This document shows positions 6,905-12,982 of a stretch of DNA of 20,934 nucleotides, one piece after another. The stretch's first letter is position 1; the number at the start of each line of letters is the position of its first letter. This DNA comes from an uncultured Prevotellaceae bacterium (lineage in GTDB: Bacteria > Bacteroidota > Bacteroidia > Bacteroidales > Bacteroidaceae). The notes under the pieces were generated by a model. It saw only the letters and a list, made by a program, of their open reading frames with translations. It did no database searches and was not told the DNA's origin. Made by a program: the position numbers and the translations under genes. Where the stretch lies: positions 1 to 20,934 of the forward strand of contig CACXVS010000047.1 of the NCBI GenBank assembly GCA_902771155.1, read 5' to 3'.

Positions 6905-7411
6905 TCACAGTTCCAGCACCCTGACCTCAGCATTCATCATACGACGCACTTCGCTCATTGATTGTTCATAATATACTGCCTGGATGGCCTTGTTCATGAT
7001 TCCATGGCCTACAGCCAGCACCTTCTTTCCTGGGTATGTCTCCCTGACATAAGCGATGAATTCGCCAGCCCTGGAAAGAAGGTTTTCTAATGACTCTATG
7101 TCGTCTGGCCACACCTCACCCTTCAGACTGGGTATATAACGGCCCGTAAACCCACCCCAGTCACGCTCTCTGAGCAGTGGTGTGGTAACAACTTCGATAT
7201 GATGGGGCTCGGCAATGATCCTCGCCGTATCTACAGAGCGCTTCAGGTCGCTGGCAATGACAGCATCGAGGGATTGAAGGCGGAAATCCTCACACACCTG
7301 CTGTGCCTGCCGGATGCCCTGTTCTGTAAGTTCTCCCTGAGTCTGTCCCTGCATGATCTGACGGACATTATCTATCGTTTCCCCATGCCTGACTAAGTAT
7401 AAAGTTGTCAT
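6905..7411 (-). CDS. histidine phosphatase family protein (phosphoglycerate mutase-like)
   Basis: 168 aa, cytoplasmic. The family's phosphorylated histidine is in LVRHGE (His9), with the other catalytic-pocket residues visible: Arg58 in SDLKRS, Glu82 in LRERDWGGFTGR, and the second histidine at 136 in VGHGIMN. It is shorter than true 2,3-bisphosphoglycerate-dependent mutases (about 230-250 aa), so it is more likely a phosphatase of the GpmB/CobC/PhoE-like group acting on a small phosphorylated metabolite. The substrate cannot be named. It converges on the His-rich gene with a 1-bp gap and no terminator between, and shares a divergent promoter region with the DUF308 gene. Confidence 0.88.
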   Translation of the reverse strand: MTTLYLVRHGETIDNVRQIMQGQTQGELTEQGIRQAQQVCEDFRLQSLDAVIASDLKRSVDTARIIAEPHHIEVVTTPLLRERDWGGFTGRYIPSLKGEVWPDDIESLENLLSRAGEFIAYVRETYPGKKVLAVGHGIMNKAIQAVYYEQSMSEVRRMMNAEVRVLEL

Positions 7412-7428
7412 TATCTTTAAATTTTGTG

Positions 7429-7436
7429 CAAAAATA
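7429..7436 (-). promoter_or_regulatory. -7 box of the histidine phosphatase gene
   Basis: The minus strand reads TATTTTTG followed by CAC, 17 bases before the ATG at 7411. No -33 TTTG is seen at the usual distance. Confidence 0.55.
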
Positions 7437-7444
7437 CATAATTA

Positions 7445-7476
7445 TTTGGTATTTACGTCATATTTTATTATTTTTG
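7445..7476 (+). promoter_or_regulatory. promoter of the DUF308 membrane protein gene
   Basis: TTTG (7445-7448), 20-base spacer, TATTTTTG (7469-7476), matching both boxes of the Bacteroidota consensus; the ATG follows at 7505. Confidence 0.7.
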
Positions 7477-7504
7477 CATCGTTAAACAAAGGCCATTTAT
7501 TAAA

Positions 7505-8203
7505 ATGAAGATATTACAGAGTTCTATTTTCCGCGCCATCTGTGCCATTGCCATCGGTATTCTACTGATTAAGTTCCCCGATAACACCGTTACATGGATT
7601 ACCGTTGCCATCGGCATTCTGTTCCTATTGTCGGGCATTATCTCGCTGGTTGTCTATCTAAATGCCAAGAAGCACGTGTCAGAATACAAGATTACCGATG
7701 CCGAAGGCCATGTGGTGGCAGGTGAGAAACCTACATTCCCGATTGTTGGTGTAGGTAGCATCATCTTGGGATTCCTGTTGGCACTGACGCCCAACGTCTT
7801 TATCACCGCCTTGATGTATATTATTGGAGGCATTCTGGTTCTGGGTGCCATCAACCAGTATATGAACCTTGTGAATGCCAGGAAATACGGGAAGATAGGC
7901 TTTGGCTACTGGATTTTCCCGTCAGTCATCCTGCTCATCGGCCTTTATGTCATCATCAAGCCTATGGCCCCTGCCAGTATGGCGATGCTTGTACTGGGCT
8001 GGTGCTCTCTTCTCTACGGCGTCACAGAGATGATCAACTCCCTGAAGTTCTACTCCGATAAGCGCAAAGTCCGTCAGGCTCAGGAGATTCCCATGGCAGA
8101 GGAGGTGATTGAGGAGCCTATCGTAGAAGAGGTTGCCGAAGAGACAACCTCAGTGAAGGAGTTGCCCGTGTCAGAGTCCGACGACACCTCTACACCCCAG
8201 TAA
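7505..8203 (+). CDS. DUF308/HdeD-like membrane protein with an acidic tail
   Basis: 232 aa integral inner-membrane protein. Six hydrophobic segments can be seen: about 8-24, 30-52, 79-94, 97-115, 134-151 and 156-175. Their pairing with a short polar link (53-78) is the pattern of the DUF308/HdeD family, small proteins associated in enterobacteria with acid resistance but mostly of unknown function. Distinctive is a charged cytoplasmic tail (183-232), with a basic stretch (DKRKVRQ) followed by Glu-rich repeats (EEVIEEPIVEEVAEE), absent from the typical short family members. It has its own promoter. Its last 14 bp overlap the convergent uridine kinase gene, with no terminator between. The family call is good; the function in this organism is open. 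Confidence 0.8.
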   Translation: MKILQSSIFRAICAIAIGILLIKFPDNTVTWITVAIGILFLLSGIISLVVYLNAKKHVSEYKITDAEGHVVAGEKPTFPIVGVGSIILGFLLALTPNVFITALMYIIGGILVLGAINQYMNLVNARKYGKIGFGYWIFPSVILLIGLYVIIKPMAPASMAMLVLGWCSLLYGVTEMINSLKFYSDKRKVRQAQEIPMAEEVIEEPIVEEVAEETTSVKELPVSESDDTSTPQ

Positions 8204-8804
8204 CGATTCCCTCGATATAAGTCTTGAGAATATGGATGCCGGTCCTATTGTCTCCACCTGATGGGATAATAAGATCGGCGAACTTCTTGGTGGGTTCGAT
8301 AAATTGCTCGTGCATAGGCTTTACTGCCGTCTCGTAATGCTCAAGTACCATATCCACGGTACGTCCACGCTCCACCACATCACGACGGATATTACGCATT
8401 AGTCTGACGTCAGAGTCGGTATCCACGAAGATCTTCAGATCCATCATATCACGCAGTTTCTTATAATGGAGTGCCATAATACCCTCGATAATGATCACTG
8501 GCTTTGGCTCCACGTGGACCGTCTCTTTCAGGCGATTGCTTTCTATATAAGAATAGGTAGGCTGTTCGATGGCCTCACCGTTCTTCAGCTTCTTGATTTG
8601 CTCGGTCAGCAGTTTCCAGTCGAAAGCGTCGGGGTGGTCGAAATTGATCTGCTTACGCTCCTCGGGTGTCAGTTCTGTCGTATCGTTATAATACGAGTCG
8701 AGGGGCACCACTGCTGCACAACGAGGGGGCAACGCCTTGACAATCTGCTTCACCACTGTGGTCTTTCCTGAGCCGGATCCACCGGCAATTCCAATAATAG
8801 TCAT
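8190..8804 (-). CDS. udk: uridine kinase (uridine/cytidine salvage)
   Basis: 204 aa cytoplasmic enzyme phosphorylating uridine and cytidine to UMP and CMP with ATP or GTP in pyrimidine salvage. Seen: P-loop GGSGSGKTT (8-16), PLDSYYND with the catalytic Asp in the DxYY motif (about 36-40), NFDHPDAFDW, the classic uridine kinase signature (about 54-63), YSYIESNR, VIIIEGIMAL, the LID-type RNIRRDVVERGR, and FIEPTKKFADLIIP near the end. The length fits bacterial Udk (about 205-215). A strong promoter lies upstream at 8861-8831. The gene overlaps the end of the convergent DUF308 gene by 14 bp. Confidence 0.95.
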   Translation of the reverse strand: MTIIGIAGGSGSGKTTVVKQIVKALPPRCAAVVPLDSYYNDTTELTPEERKQINFDHPDAFDWKLLTEQIKKLKNGEAIEQPTYSYIESNRLKETVHVEPKPVIIIEGIMALHYKKLRDMMDLKIFVDTDSDVRLMRNIRRDVVERGRTVDMVLEHYETAVKPMHEQFIEPTKKFADLIIPSGGDNRTGIHILKTYIEGIVTGV

Positions 8805-8830
8805 CGTCTTAGGTATTTGAATTCTGCTTG

Positions 8831-8861
8831 CAAATATAGCTAATTATTCGTATTCGACAAA
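8831..8861 (-). promoter_or_regulatory. promoter of udk
   Basis: On the minus strand TTTG (8861-8858), 19-base spacer, TATATTTG (8838-8831), a full match. It is divergent from the L31 promoter with 17 bp between the two -33 boxes. The bases after the box, CAAGCAGAAT, are identical to those after the sstT box. Confidence 0.8.
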
Positions 8862-8878
8862 GAAAAAGTGGGAAAAAG

Positions 8879-8909
8879 TTTGTAGATTCAAAAATTATTC
8901 GTACCTTTG
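8879..8909 (+). promoter_or_regulatory. promoter of the L31 gene
   Basis: TTTG (8879-8882), exactly 19 bases, TACCTTTG (8902-8909), then CAGCCC. One of the best matches to the phylum's housekeeping promoter in the window, as expected for a ribosomal protein gene. The leader to the ATG at 8960 is about 45 nt and A/T-rich. Confidence 0.85.
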
Positions 8910-8959
8910 CAGCCCAAAAGTGTAGAATCATATTTTTAACATTAATATTAAAACTCAAA

Positions 8960-9214
8960 ATGAAAAAAGGTATTCATCCAGAAAACTATCGCCCCGTCGT
9001 ATTCAGAGATATGTCCAACGGCGATATGTTCCTTACGAAGTCTACAGCAAAGACTAACGACACAGTAGAATTCGAAGGCGAAACTTACCCAGTGGTAAAA
9101 GTCGAAATCTCTAGCACCTCTCACCCGTTCTATACTGGTAAGAGCAAGCTCGTTGACACTGCAGGACGTGTCGATAAGTTCATGAGCCGCTACGGTAAGG
9201 CTGCGAAGAAGTAA
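8960..9214 (+). CDS. rpmE2: 50S ribosomal protein L31, type B (zinc-independent)
   Basis: 84 aa, a large-subunit ribosomal protein. The N-terminus [21 protein letters not shown], the middle [14 protein letters not shown] and the end [16 protein letters not shown] are typical of the type-B form. There is no CxxC pair, so it is the zinc-free paralogue, usual in Bacteroidota as the only L31. Basic ending KAAKK fits rRNA contact. Monocistronic between its own promoter and the terminator at 9321. The last 20 bp of the gene are repeated 75 bp further on (see repeat). Confidence 0.97.
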   Translation: MKKGIHPENYRPVVFRDMSNGDMFLTKSTAKTNDTVEFEGETYPVVKVEISSTSHPFYTGKSKLVDTAGRVDKFMSRYGKAAKK

Positions 9215-9291
9215 GAATAAACGAAAGCCTGCTTTCAGTTTATCGAGCGTAAGCAGGCTCGACTGAAAGTCAAGGCTGCGAAGAAGTAAGA
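9197..9291 (+). repeat. 20-bp direct repeat of the L31 gene end, with competing hairpins between copies
   Basis: AAGGCTGCGAAGAAGTAAGA occurs at 9197-9216, where it ends the L31 gene, and again at 9272-9291, 75 bp on and therefore in the same frame. Between them AGCCTGCTT (9226-9234) can pair with AAGCAGGCT (9251-9259), while CTTTCAGT (9232-9239) can pair with ACTGAAAG (9262-9269). The two stems share bases and exclude each other. The in-frame reading after the two stop codons ends RLKVKAAKK, so this may be the remnant of a duplicated or longer L31 tail. Confidence 0.7.
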
Positions 9292-9320
9292 TATAATCCT
9301 TCGAGAAAGAATTAAAAAAT

Positions 9321-9360
9321 TGCGTTCATGGTAGTTGCATATGCCATGAGCGCATTTTTT
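9321..9360 (+). terminator. terminator of the L31 gene
   Basis: TGCGTTCATGG (9321-9331), 12-base loop, CCATGAGCGCA (9344-9354), an 11-bp stem with one G-T pair, then TTTTTT. An A run (9314-9319) precedes it, so it could also work on the other strand. Confidence 0.9.
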
Positions 9361-9382
9361 ATGTAAAAAACTCAAAGATAAA

Positions 9383-9414
9383 TTTGGTTGTTCGTTCGAT
9401 TTTCACTATCTTTG
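9383..9414 (+). promoter_or_regulatory. promoter of the peroxidase/trxB operon
   Basis: TTTG (9383-9386), 20-base spacer, TATCTTTG (9407-9414); the ATG follows at 9452. No obvious OxyR-type dyad was recognised upstream. Confidence 0.7.
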
Positions 9415-9451
9415 TGCCCAAGAACTTAACAAGTCTGTTTATCAATAAAAA

Positions 9452-10000
9452 ATGAAAACCGTTTACGATTTCACTGTCAAGGACAGAAAAGGCAAGGACG
9501 TTTCCCTGAAGGAATACGCCAATGAGGTGTTGCTGATTGTCAATACAGCAACCAAGTGTGGATTTACCCCTCAATACGACGAGCTGGAGGCACTCTACAA
9601 GAAGTACCACGCTCAGGGATTTGAGATTCTCGACTTCCCCTGTAACCAGTTCGGTCAGCAGGCACCTGGCACCGACGAGAGCATCCATGAGTTCTGTAAG
9701 CTGAATTTCGGCACAGAATTCCCCCGTTTCAAGAAGATCAAGGTCAATGGTGACGATGCCGACCCTCTCTACAAGTTCCTTCAGGAGCAGAAAGGCTTCG
9801 CTGGCTGGAATCCCGACCACGAACTGACCGCCATCCTTGAGGATATGCTGTCGAAGGCCGATCCCGACTACAAGCAGAAACCCGACATCAAGTGGAACTT
9901 CACCAAATTCCTGATTAATAAGAAAGGTCAGGTAGTGGCCCGTTTCGAGCCTACTGAGAGTATCGACAACATCGCCAAGCAGATAGAACAACTTCTTTAA
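9452..10000 (+). CDS. glutathione peroxidase family protein, probably thioredoxin-dependent
   Basis: 182 aa cytoplasmic peroxidase reducing hydrogen peroxide and organic hydroperoxides. Seen: the peroxidatic Cys36 in NTATKCGFTPQY (Cys, not selenocysteine), LDFPCNQFGQQ with Gln66, and KWNFTKFL with Trp148-Asn149, the catalytic tetrad of the family. A further Cys82 in IHEFCKLNFG is at the position of the resolving cysteine of yeast-type Gpx enzymes (Cys36/Cys82), which are reduced by thioredoxin rather than glutathione. The next gene, 41 bp on and in the same direction, is thioredoxin reductase, which supports that electron path. It has its own promoter at 9383-9414. Family assignment is secure; the donor is inferred. 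Confidence 0.95.
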   Translation: MKTVYDFTVKDRKGKDVSLKEYANEVLLIVNTATKCGFTPQYDELEALYKKYHAQGFEILDFPCNQFGQQAPGTDESIHEFCKLNFGTEFPRFKKIKVNGDDADPLYKFLQEQKGFAGWNPDHELTAILEDMLSKADPDYKQKPDIKWNFTKFLINKKGQVVARFEPTESIDNIAKQIEQLL

Positions 10001-10002
10001 TT

Positions 10003-10034
10003 AAAATTGAAGAATTGTAAAATTGAAGAATTGA
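10003..10034 (+). repeat. 16-bp A/T-rich tandem repeat between the peroxidase gene and trxB
   Basis: AAAATTGAAGAATTGT (10003-10018) and AAAATTGAAGAATTGA (10019-10034) differ at the last base only. It fills the 41-bp gap of the operon and lies directly before the trxB start. A similar TTTTCAA run lies at 14394-14421. Confidence 0.75.
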
Positions 10035-10041
10035 AGCTATC

Positions 10042-10974
10042 ATGGAAAAGACCAAATGTTTGATTATCGGCAGCGGACCTGCAGGTTATACAGCTGCCAT
10101 CTACGCCAGTCGTGCCAACCTGCACCCCATTGAGTATAGCGGCATGCAGCCTGGCGGCCAGTTAACCCAAACCACCGAGGTTGAGAATTTCCCCGGTTAC
10201 CCGCAAGGTGTTGACGGCAATCAGATGATGATGGACCTGATGGAGCAGGCCCAGCGTTTTGGCACAGACATCCGTATGGGCACCATCGAGAAGGTTGATT
10301 TCTCGAAGGCTCCCTATGTCTGCACGGCCGATGACGGCACAGAGATCGAGGCCGACACCGTGATCATTGCCACAGGCGCCTCTGCCAAGTATCTGGGCCT
10401 CGACGACGAGCGCAAATACAACGGACAGGGTGTTTCTGCCTGTGCCACCTGCGACGGCTTCTTCTATCGCAAGAAGACGGTAGCCGTGGTTGGTGGTGGG
10501 GATACGGCCTGTGAAGATGCCCTCTACCTGGCTGGATTGGCCAAGAAGGTGTATCTCATCGTCCGCAAGCCCTTCCTCCGTGCCTCACAGGTGATGCAAC
10601 AGCGTGTAAAGGATCAGGAGAACATTGAGATCCTCTTCGAGCACAACACTATCGGCCTCTTCGGTGAGAATGGCGTAGAAGGTGCTCACCTCGTCAAGCG
10701 CAAGGGTGAGCCCGACGAAGAACTGGTTGATATTGCCATCGACGGATTCTTCCTTGCCATTGGTCATAAGCCCAATACCGACATCTTCAAGGATTGGCTG
10801 GATATGGACGAGGTGGGATATCTGAAGAAGATTGATGGAACACCCAGAACCAAGATCCCCGGCGTGTTCGTAGCCGGCGACTGTGCCGACCCCGTCTATC
10901 GTCAGGCTATCTCGGCAGCAGGTTCAGGGTGTCAGGCGGCCATCGAGGCAGAGAGGTTCCTATTGAACAGATAA
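10042..10974 (+). CDS. trxB: thioredoxin reductase (NADPH)
   Basis: 310 aa homodimeric flavoprotein passing electrons from NADPH through FAD and a redox disulfide to thioredoxin. Seen: FAD-binding GSGPAGYTAAIYASRA (10-25), GGQLTQTTEVENFPG, the redox CATC at 134-137 (SACATCDGFFY), the NADPH-binding GGGDTACEDALYL (151-163), and the C-terminal FAD motif GVFVAGDCAD. The length is that of bacterial low-molecular-weight TrxB. It lies 41 bp after the peroxidase gene in one operon, closed by the terminator at 10995, so it likely recharges thioredoxin for that peroxidase among other targets. Confidence 0.97.
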   Translation: MEKTKCLIIGSGPAGYTAAIYASRANLHPIEYSGMQPGGQLTQTTEVENFPGYPQGVDGNQMMMDLMEQAQRFGTDIRMGTIEKVDFSKAPYVCTADDGTEIEADTVIIATGASAKYLGLDDERKYNGQGVSACATCDGFFYRKKTVAVVGGGDTACEDALYLAGLAKKVYLIVRKPFLRASQVMQQRVKDQENIEILFEHNTIGLFGENGVEGAHLVKRKGEPDEELVDIAIDGFFLAIGHKPNTDIFKDWLDMDEVGYLKKIDGTPRTKIPGVFVAGDCADPVYRQAISAAGSGCQAAIEAERFLLNR

Positions 10975-10989
10975 TCATGAACATGACAA

Positions 10990-11088
10990 AAAGAGAAAAG
11001 GCTCGTTTCACAACGAGCCTTTTCCATGAATTACTTAAAAAACTAAATTAATCAACCATAAACCTTAACCATTAAAATCTTTTTCTGG
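10990..11088 (-). ncRNA. candidate small RNA between an orphan promoter and the trxB terminator
   Basis: A minus-strand -7 box (11098-11091) points left into a stretch without a credible gene and reaches the symmetrical terminator at 10995-11024. The product would be an RNA of about 95-100 nt, A/U-rich in its 5' half and ending in a GC hairpin plus U run, the shape of many trans-acting small RNAs. The only ATG frame seen near its start is MVKVYG, seven codons with the stop. It could instead be the remains of a lost divergent gene's leader. Inferred from sequence alone. Confidence 0.35.
10995..11024. terminator. strong bidirectional terminator after trxB
   Basis: AAAAGGCTCGT (10996-11006), loop of 6, ACGAGCCTTTT (11013-11023), extended by a G-C pair (10995/11024). 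The stem carries its own A and T ends, so it works for trxB on the plus strand and also for a transcript arriving on the minus strand from 11091-11098, where the T-rich CTTTTCTCTTTTTG follows. Confidence 0.9.
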
Positions 11089-11090
11089 TG

Positions 11091-11098
11091 CAAAGATA
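11091..11098 (-). promoter_or_regulatory. orphan -7 box reading left
   Basis: The minus strand reads TATCTTTG followed by CACC, a full match to the consensus, but no gene follows before the trxB terminator and no -33 TTTG lies at the usual distance. It is divergent from the hybrid kinase promoter. The rest of the gene-free stretch to 11284 is A/T-rich and holds TTCAACCT twice (11121-11128, 11167-11174) and a 9-bp inverted repeat GTTTAAAAT/ATTTTAAAC (11141-11149, 11185-11193). Confidence 0.45.
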
Positions 11099-11254
11099 CG
11101 ACTAGATTTTTAAATTGATGTTCAACCTGCGTTTTTTGATGTTTAAAATGCGTGATTTGTCGAATTTTCAACCTAAAATAACGGATTTTAAACATTTTCA
11201 GCCCCTAAAACTAAGATTTTCCGCATAAAAAGAGTCATTATCAGATATTTTATT

Positions 11255-11262
11255 TATTTTTG
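11255..11262 (+). promoter_or_regulatory. -7 box of the hybrid kinase gene
   Basis: TATTTTTG followed by CAG, 22 bases before the ATG at 11285; no good -33 box. Confidence 0.6.
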
Positions 11263-11284
11263 CAGTGAATTAAACGGCCATAAA

Positions 11285-12982
11285 ATGAGTACGCGCATAC
11301 TGCTATTATCCTTTTTGATACTGGCCATCGTAGCCATTATCTTCTTCGTAGGCAGAAATCTGTACCTACGCAGTATGAGATTGCGCCGCCGTCTTCAGAT
11401 GAGTTCCATCTTCACCAACATCACCCACGAACTGCTCACGCCTCTTACCGTGATCTCTGCCTCTGTTGACAAGCTCAGGGGAGAAGCGCCCAAGTACCTG
11501 CGCGACTACGACATGATGCAACTCAACATCCAGCGTATGGTGCGCCTTCTGCAACAGATTCTGGAGACCAGCAAGTCGGAGGCCGGTAGCTTGAAATTAC
11601 TCGTGGCACAGGGCGATGTGATGCGATATATCCATGAGACGGCAGAATGCCTCGAGCCCCTGATTGCCAAGAAAAGACAGAAGTTCACCATCCAGTGCGT
11701 GCCTGAAAGCATGATGGGATGGATTGATACCGACAAACTCGACAAAATCATCTACAACCTCCTCTCGAATGCCGCTAAATACTCTGAGGAAGGTGGCGAG
11801 GTAAGCCTCAAGGCTGTTACCAACAAGACCTACGACCAAATCCGTATCGAGGTGAGCGACACTGGCGAAGGCATCTCCAAGGAGAAGATGAAACACCTGT
11901 TCCAGCGCTTCCAGGACGGCGACTACCGTCAGTACAAGACGTTCGGTACCGGACTGGGGCTCTCCCTTACCCGCGATCTGGTTTATCTGCATGGAGGCAC
12001 CATCGAGTGCAAGAGCGAGGTGGGCAAAGGCACCACTTTCTTCGTCACCCTGCCCATCAGCAAGGAGGCCTTTCTGCCTGAACAGATTGACGAGCAGCAT
12101 GTCATCGACCTCAACATCCCCAAGAACGCCATTATCGACTTCAACGCCCAGGTGCCTGATGCGAACGAAGAGCCTGATAGAGAGGTACCCGCCGACGAGG
12201 ACATCTACAAGTTGCTCATCGTGGAAGATAATGTGGAGCTGCTCATGCTGATGAAACAGCTGCTCAAGCCCTATTACCACGTCTATGTAGCCGGCAACGG
12301 CGCCGAGGCATTGAAGATCATCCACGAGAAAGAGCTCGACCTGATTATCTCCGACGTGATGATGCCCGAGATGAACGGCTACGAACTGACGAAAGCCATC
12401 AAGAGCGACGAGAACTACGACCACCTCCCCATTATCCTGCTTACTGCCAAGGCACAAGAAGACGATATCGAAGAAGGTCTGCGCGCAGGTGCCGACGAGT
12501 ATCTTAAGAAACCATTCCGTCTGAGCGACCTGAAACTGCGCATCGGCAACATCATTGAAAACCGCAAGCGCATTCAGCGCGATTACAGTAAGAAGACGAT
12601 GGCTGAGACCATGCAGAAGAAGGAGAAAGCCCCCTCGCCCGACGAGGAATTCCTCAGCCGCGCCTTGGATATGGTCTATTCACATCTCGAAGACGAGAGC
12701 TACGATCGCGATGCCCTGGCCTCCGACATGGGCACCAGCACCTCCACCTTATATAATAAGTTGCGCTCCATCACAGGCCTCAACGTGTCGAGCTTCATTC
12801 GTGACATCCGCATGAAGGAAGCCAGCCGTATAGCCGAACAGAGTCCCGATATCCGTGTCAGCGACCTGGCCTATCGTGTCGGTTTCAAGGATCCCCGCTA
12901 CTTCTCCACCTGTTTCAAGAAACATTTCGGGGTTCAGCCGAAGGAATACCTCGAGAACTTACAGTCAAAGCCGTCAGCGTAA
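11285..12982 (+). CDS. hybrid two-component kinase/regulator without a periplasmic sensor domain
   Basis: 565 aa. Domains in order: one membrane helix (5-23); HisKA with phospho-acceptor His48 in NITHELLTPLT (Leu replaces the usual Arg of HELRTPL); HATPase with N box LLSNAAKYS (159-167), G1 DTGEGI (192-197), F box HLFQRF (204-209) and G2 GTGLGL (221-226); receiver domain from about 308 with phospho-acceptor Asp357 in LIISDVMMPEMNGYE and Lys408/409 in LKKPF; and an AraC-type helix-turn-helix (about 455-557) ending in FSTCFKKHFGVQPKEYL. This is the layout of the hybrid two-component systems of Bacteroides, which normally carry a periplasmic propeller sensor of about 800 residues. Here nothing precedes the single helix. 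It should act as a membrane-bound, self-contained signal-to-DNA relay with an unknown input. It overlaps the convergent symporter gene by 68 bp. Confidence 0.93.
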   Translation: MSTRILLLSFLILAIVAIIFFVGRNLYLRSMRLRRRLQMSSIFTNITHELLTPLTVISASVDKLRGEAPKYLRDYDMMQLNIQRMVRLLQQILETSKSEAGSLKLLVAQGDVMRYIHETAECLEPLIAKKRQKFTIQCVPESMMGWIDTDKLDKIIYNLLSNAAKYSEEGGEVSLKAVTNKTYDQIRIEVSDTGEGISKEKMKHLFQRFQDGDYRQYKTFGTGLGLSLTRDLVYLHGGTIECKSEVGKGTTFFVTLPISKEAFLPEQIDEQHVIDLNIPKNAIIDFNAQVPDANEEPDREVPADEDIYKLLIVEDNVELLMLMKQLLKPYYHVYVAGNGAEALKIIHEKELDLIISDVMMPEMNGYELTKAIKSDENYDHLPIILLTAKAQEDDIEEGLRAGADEYLKKPFRLSDLKLRIGNIIENRKRIQRDYSKKTMAETMQKKEKAPSPDEEFLSRALDMVYSHLEDESYDRDALASDMGTSTSTLYNKLRSITGLNVSSFIRDIRMKEASRIAEQSPDIRVSDLAYRVGFKDPRYFSTCFKKHFGVQPKEYLENLQSKPSA

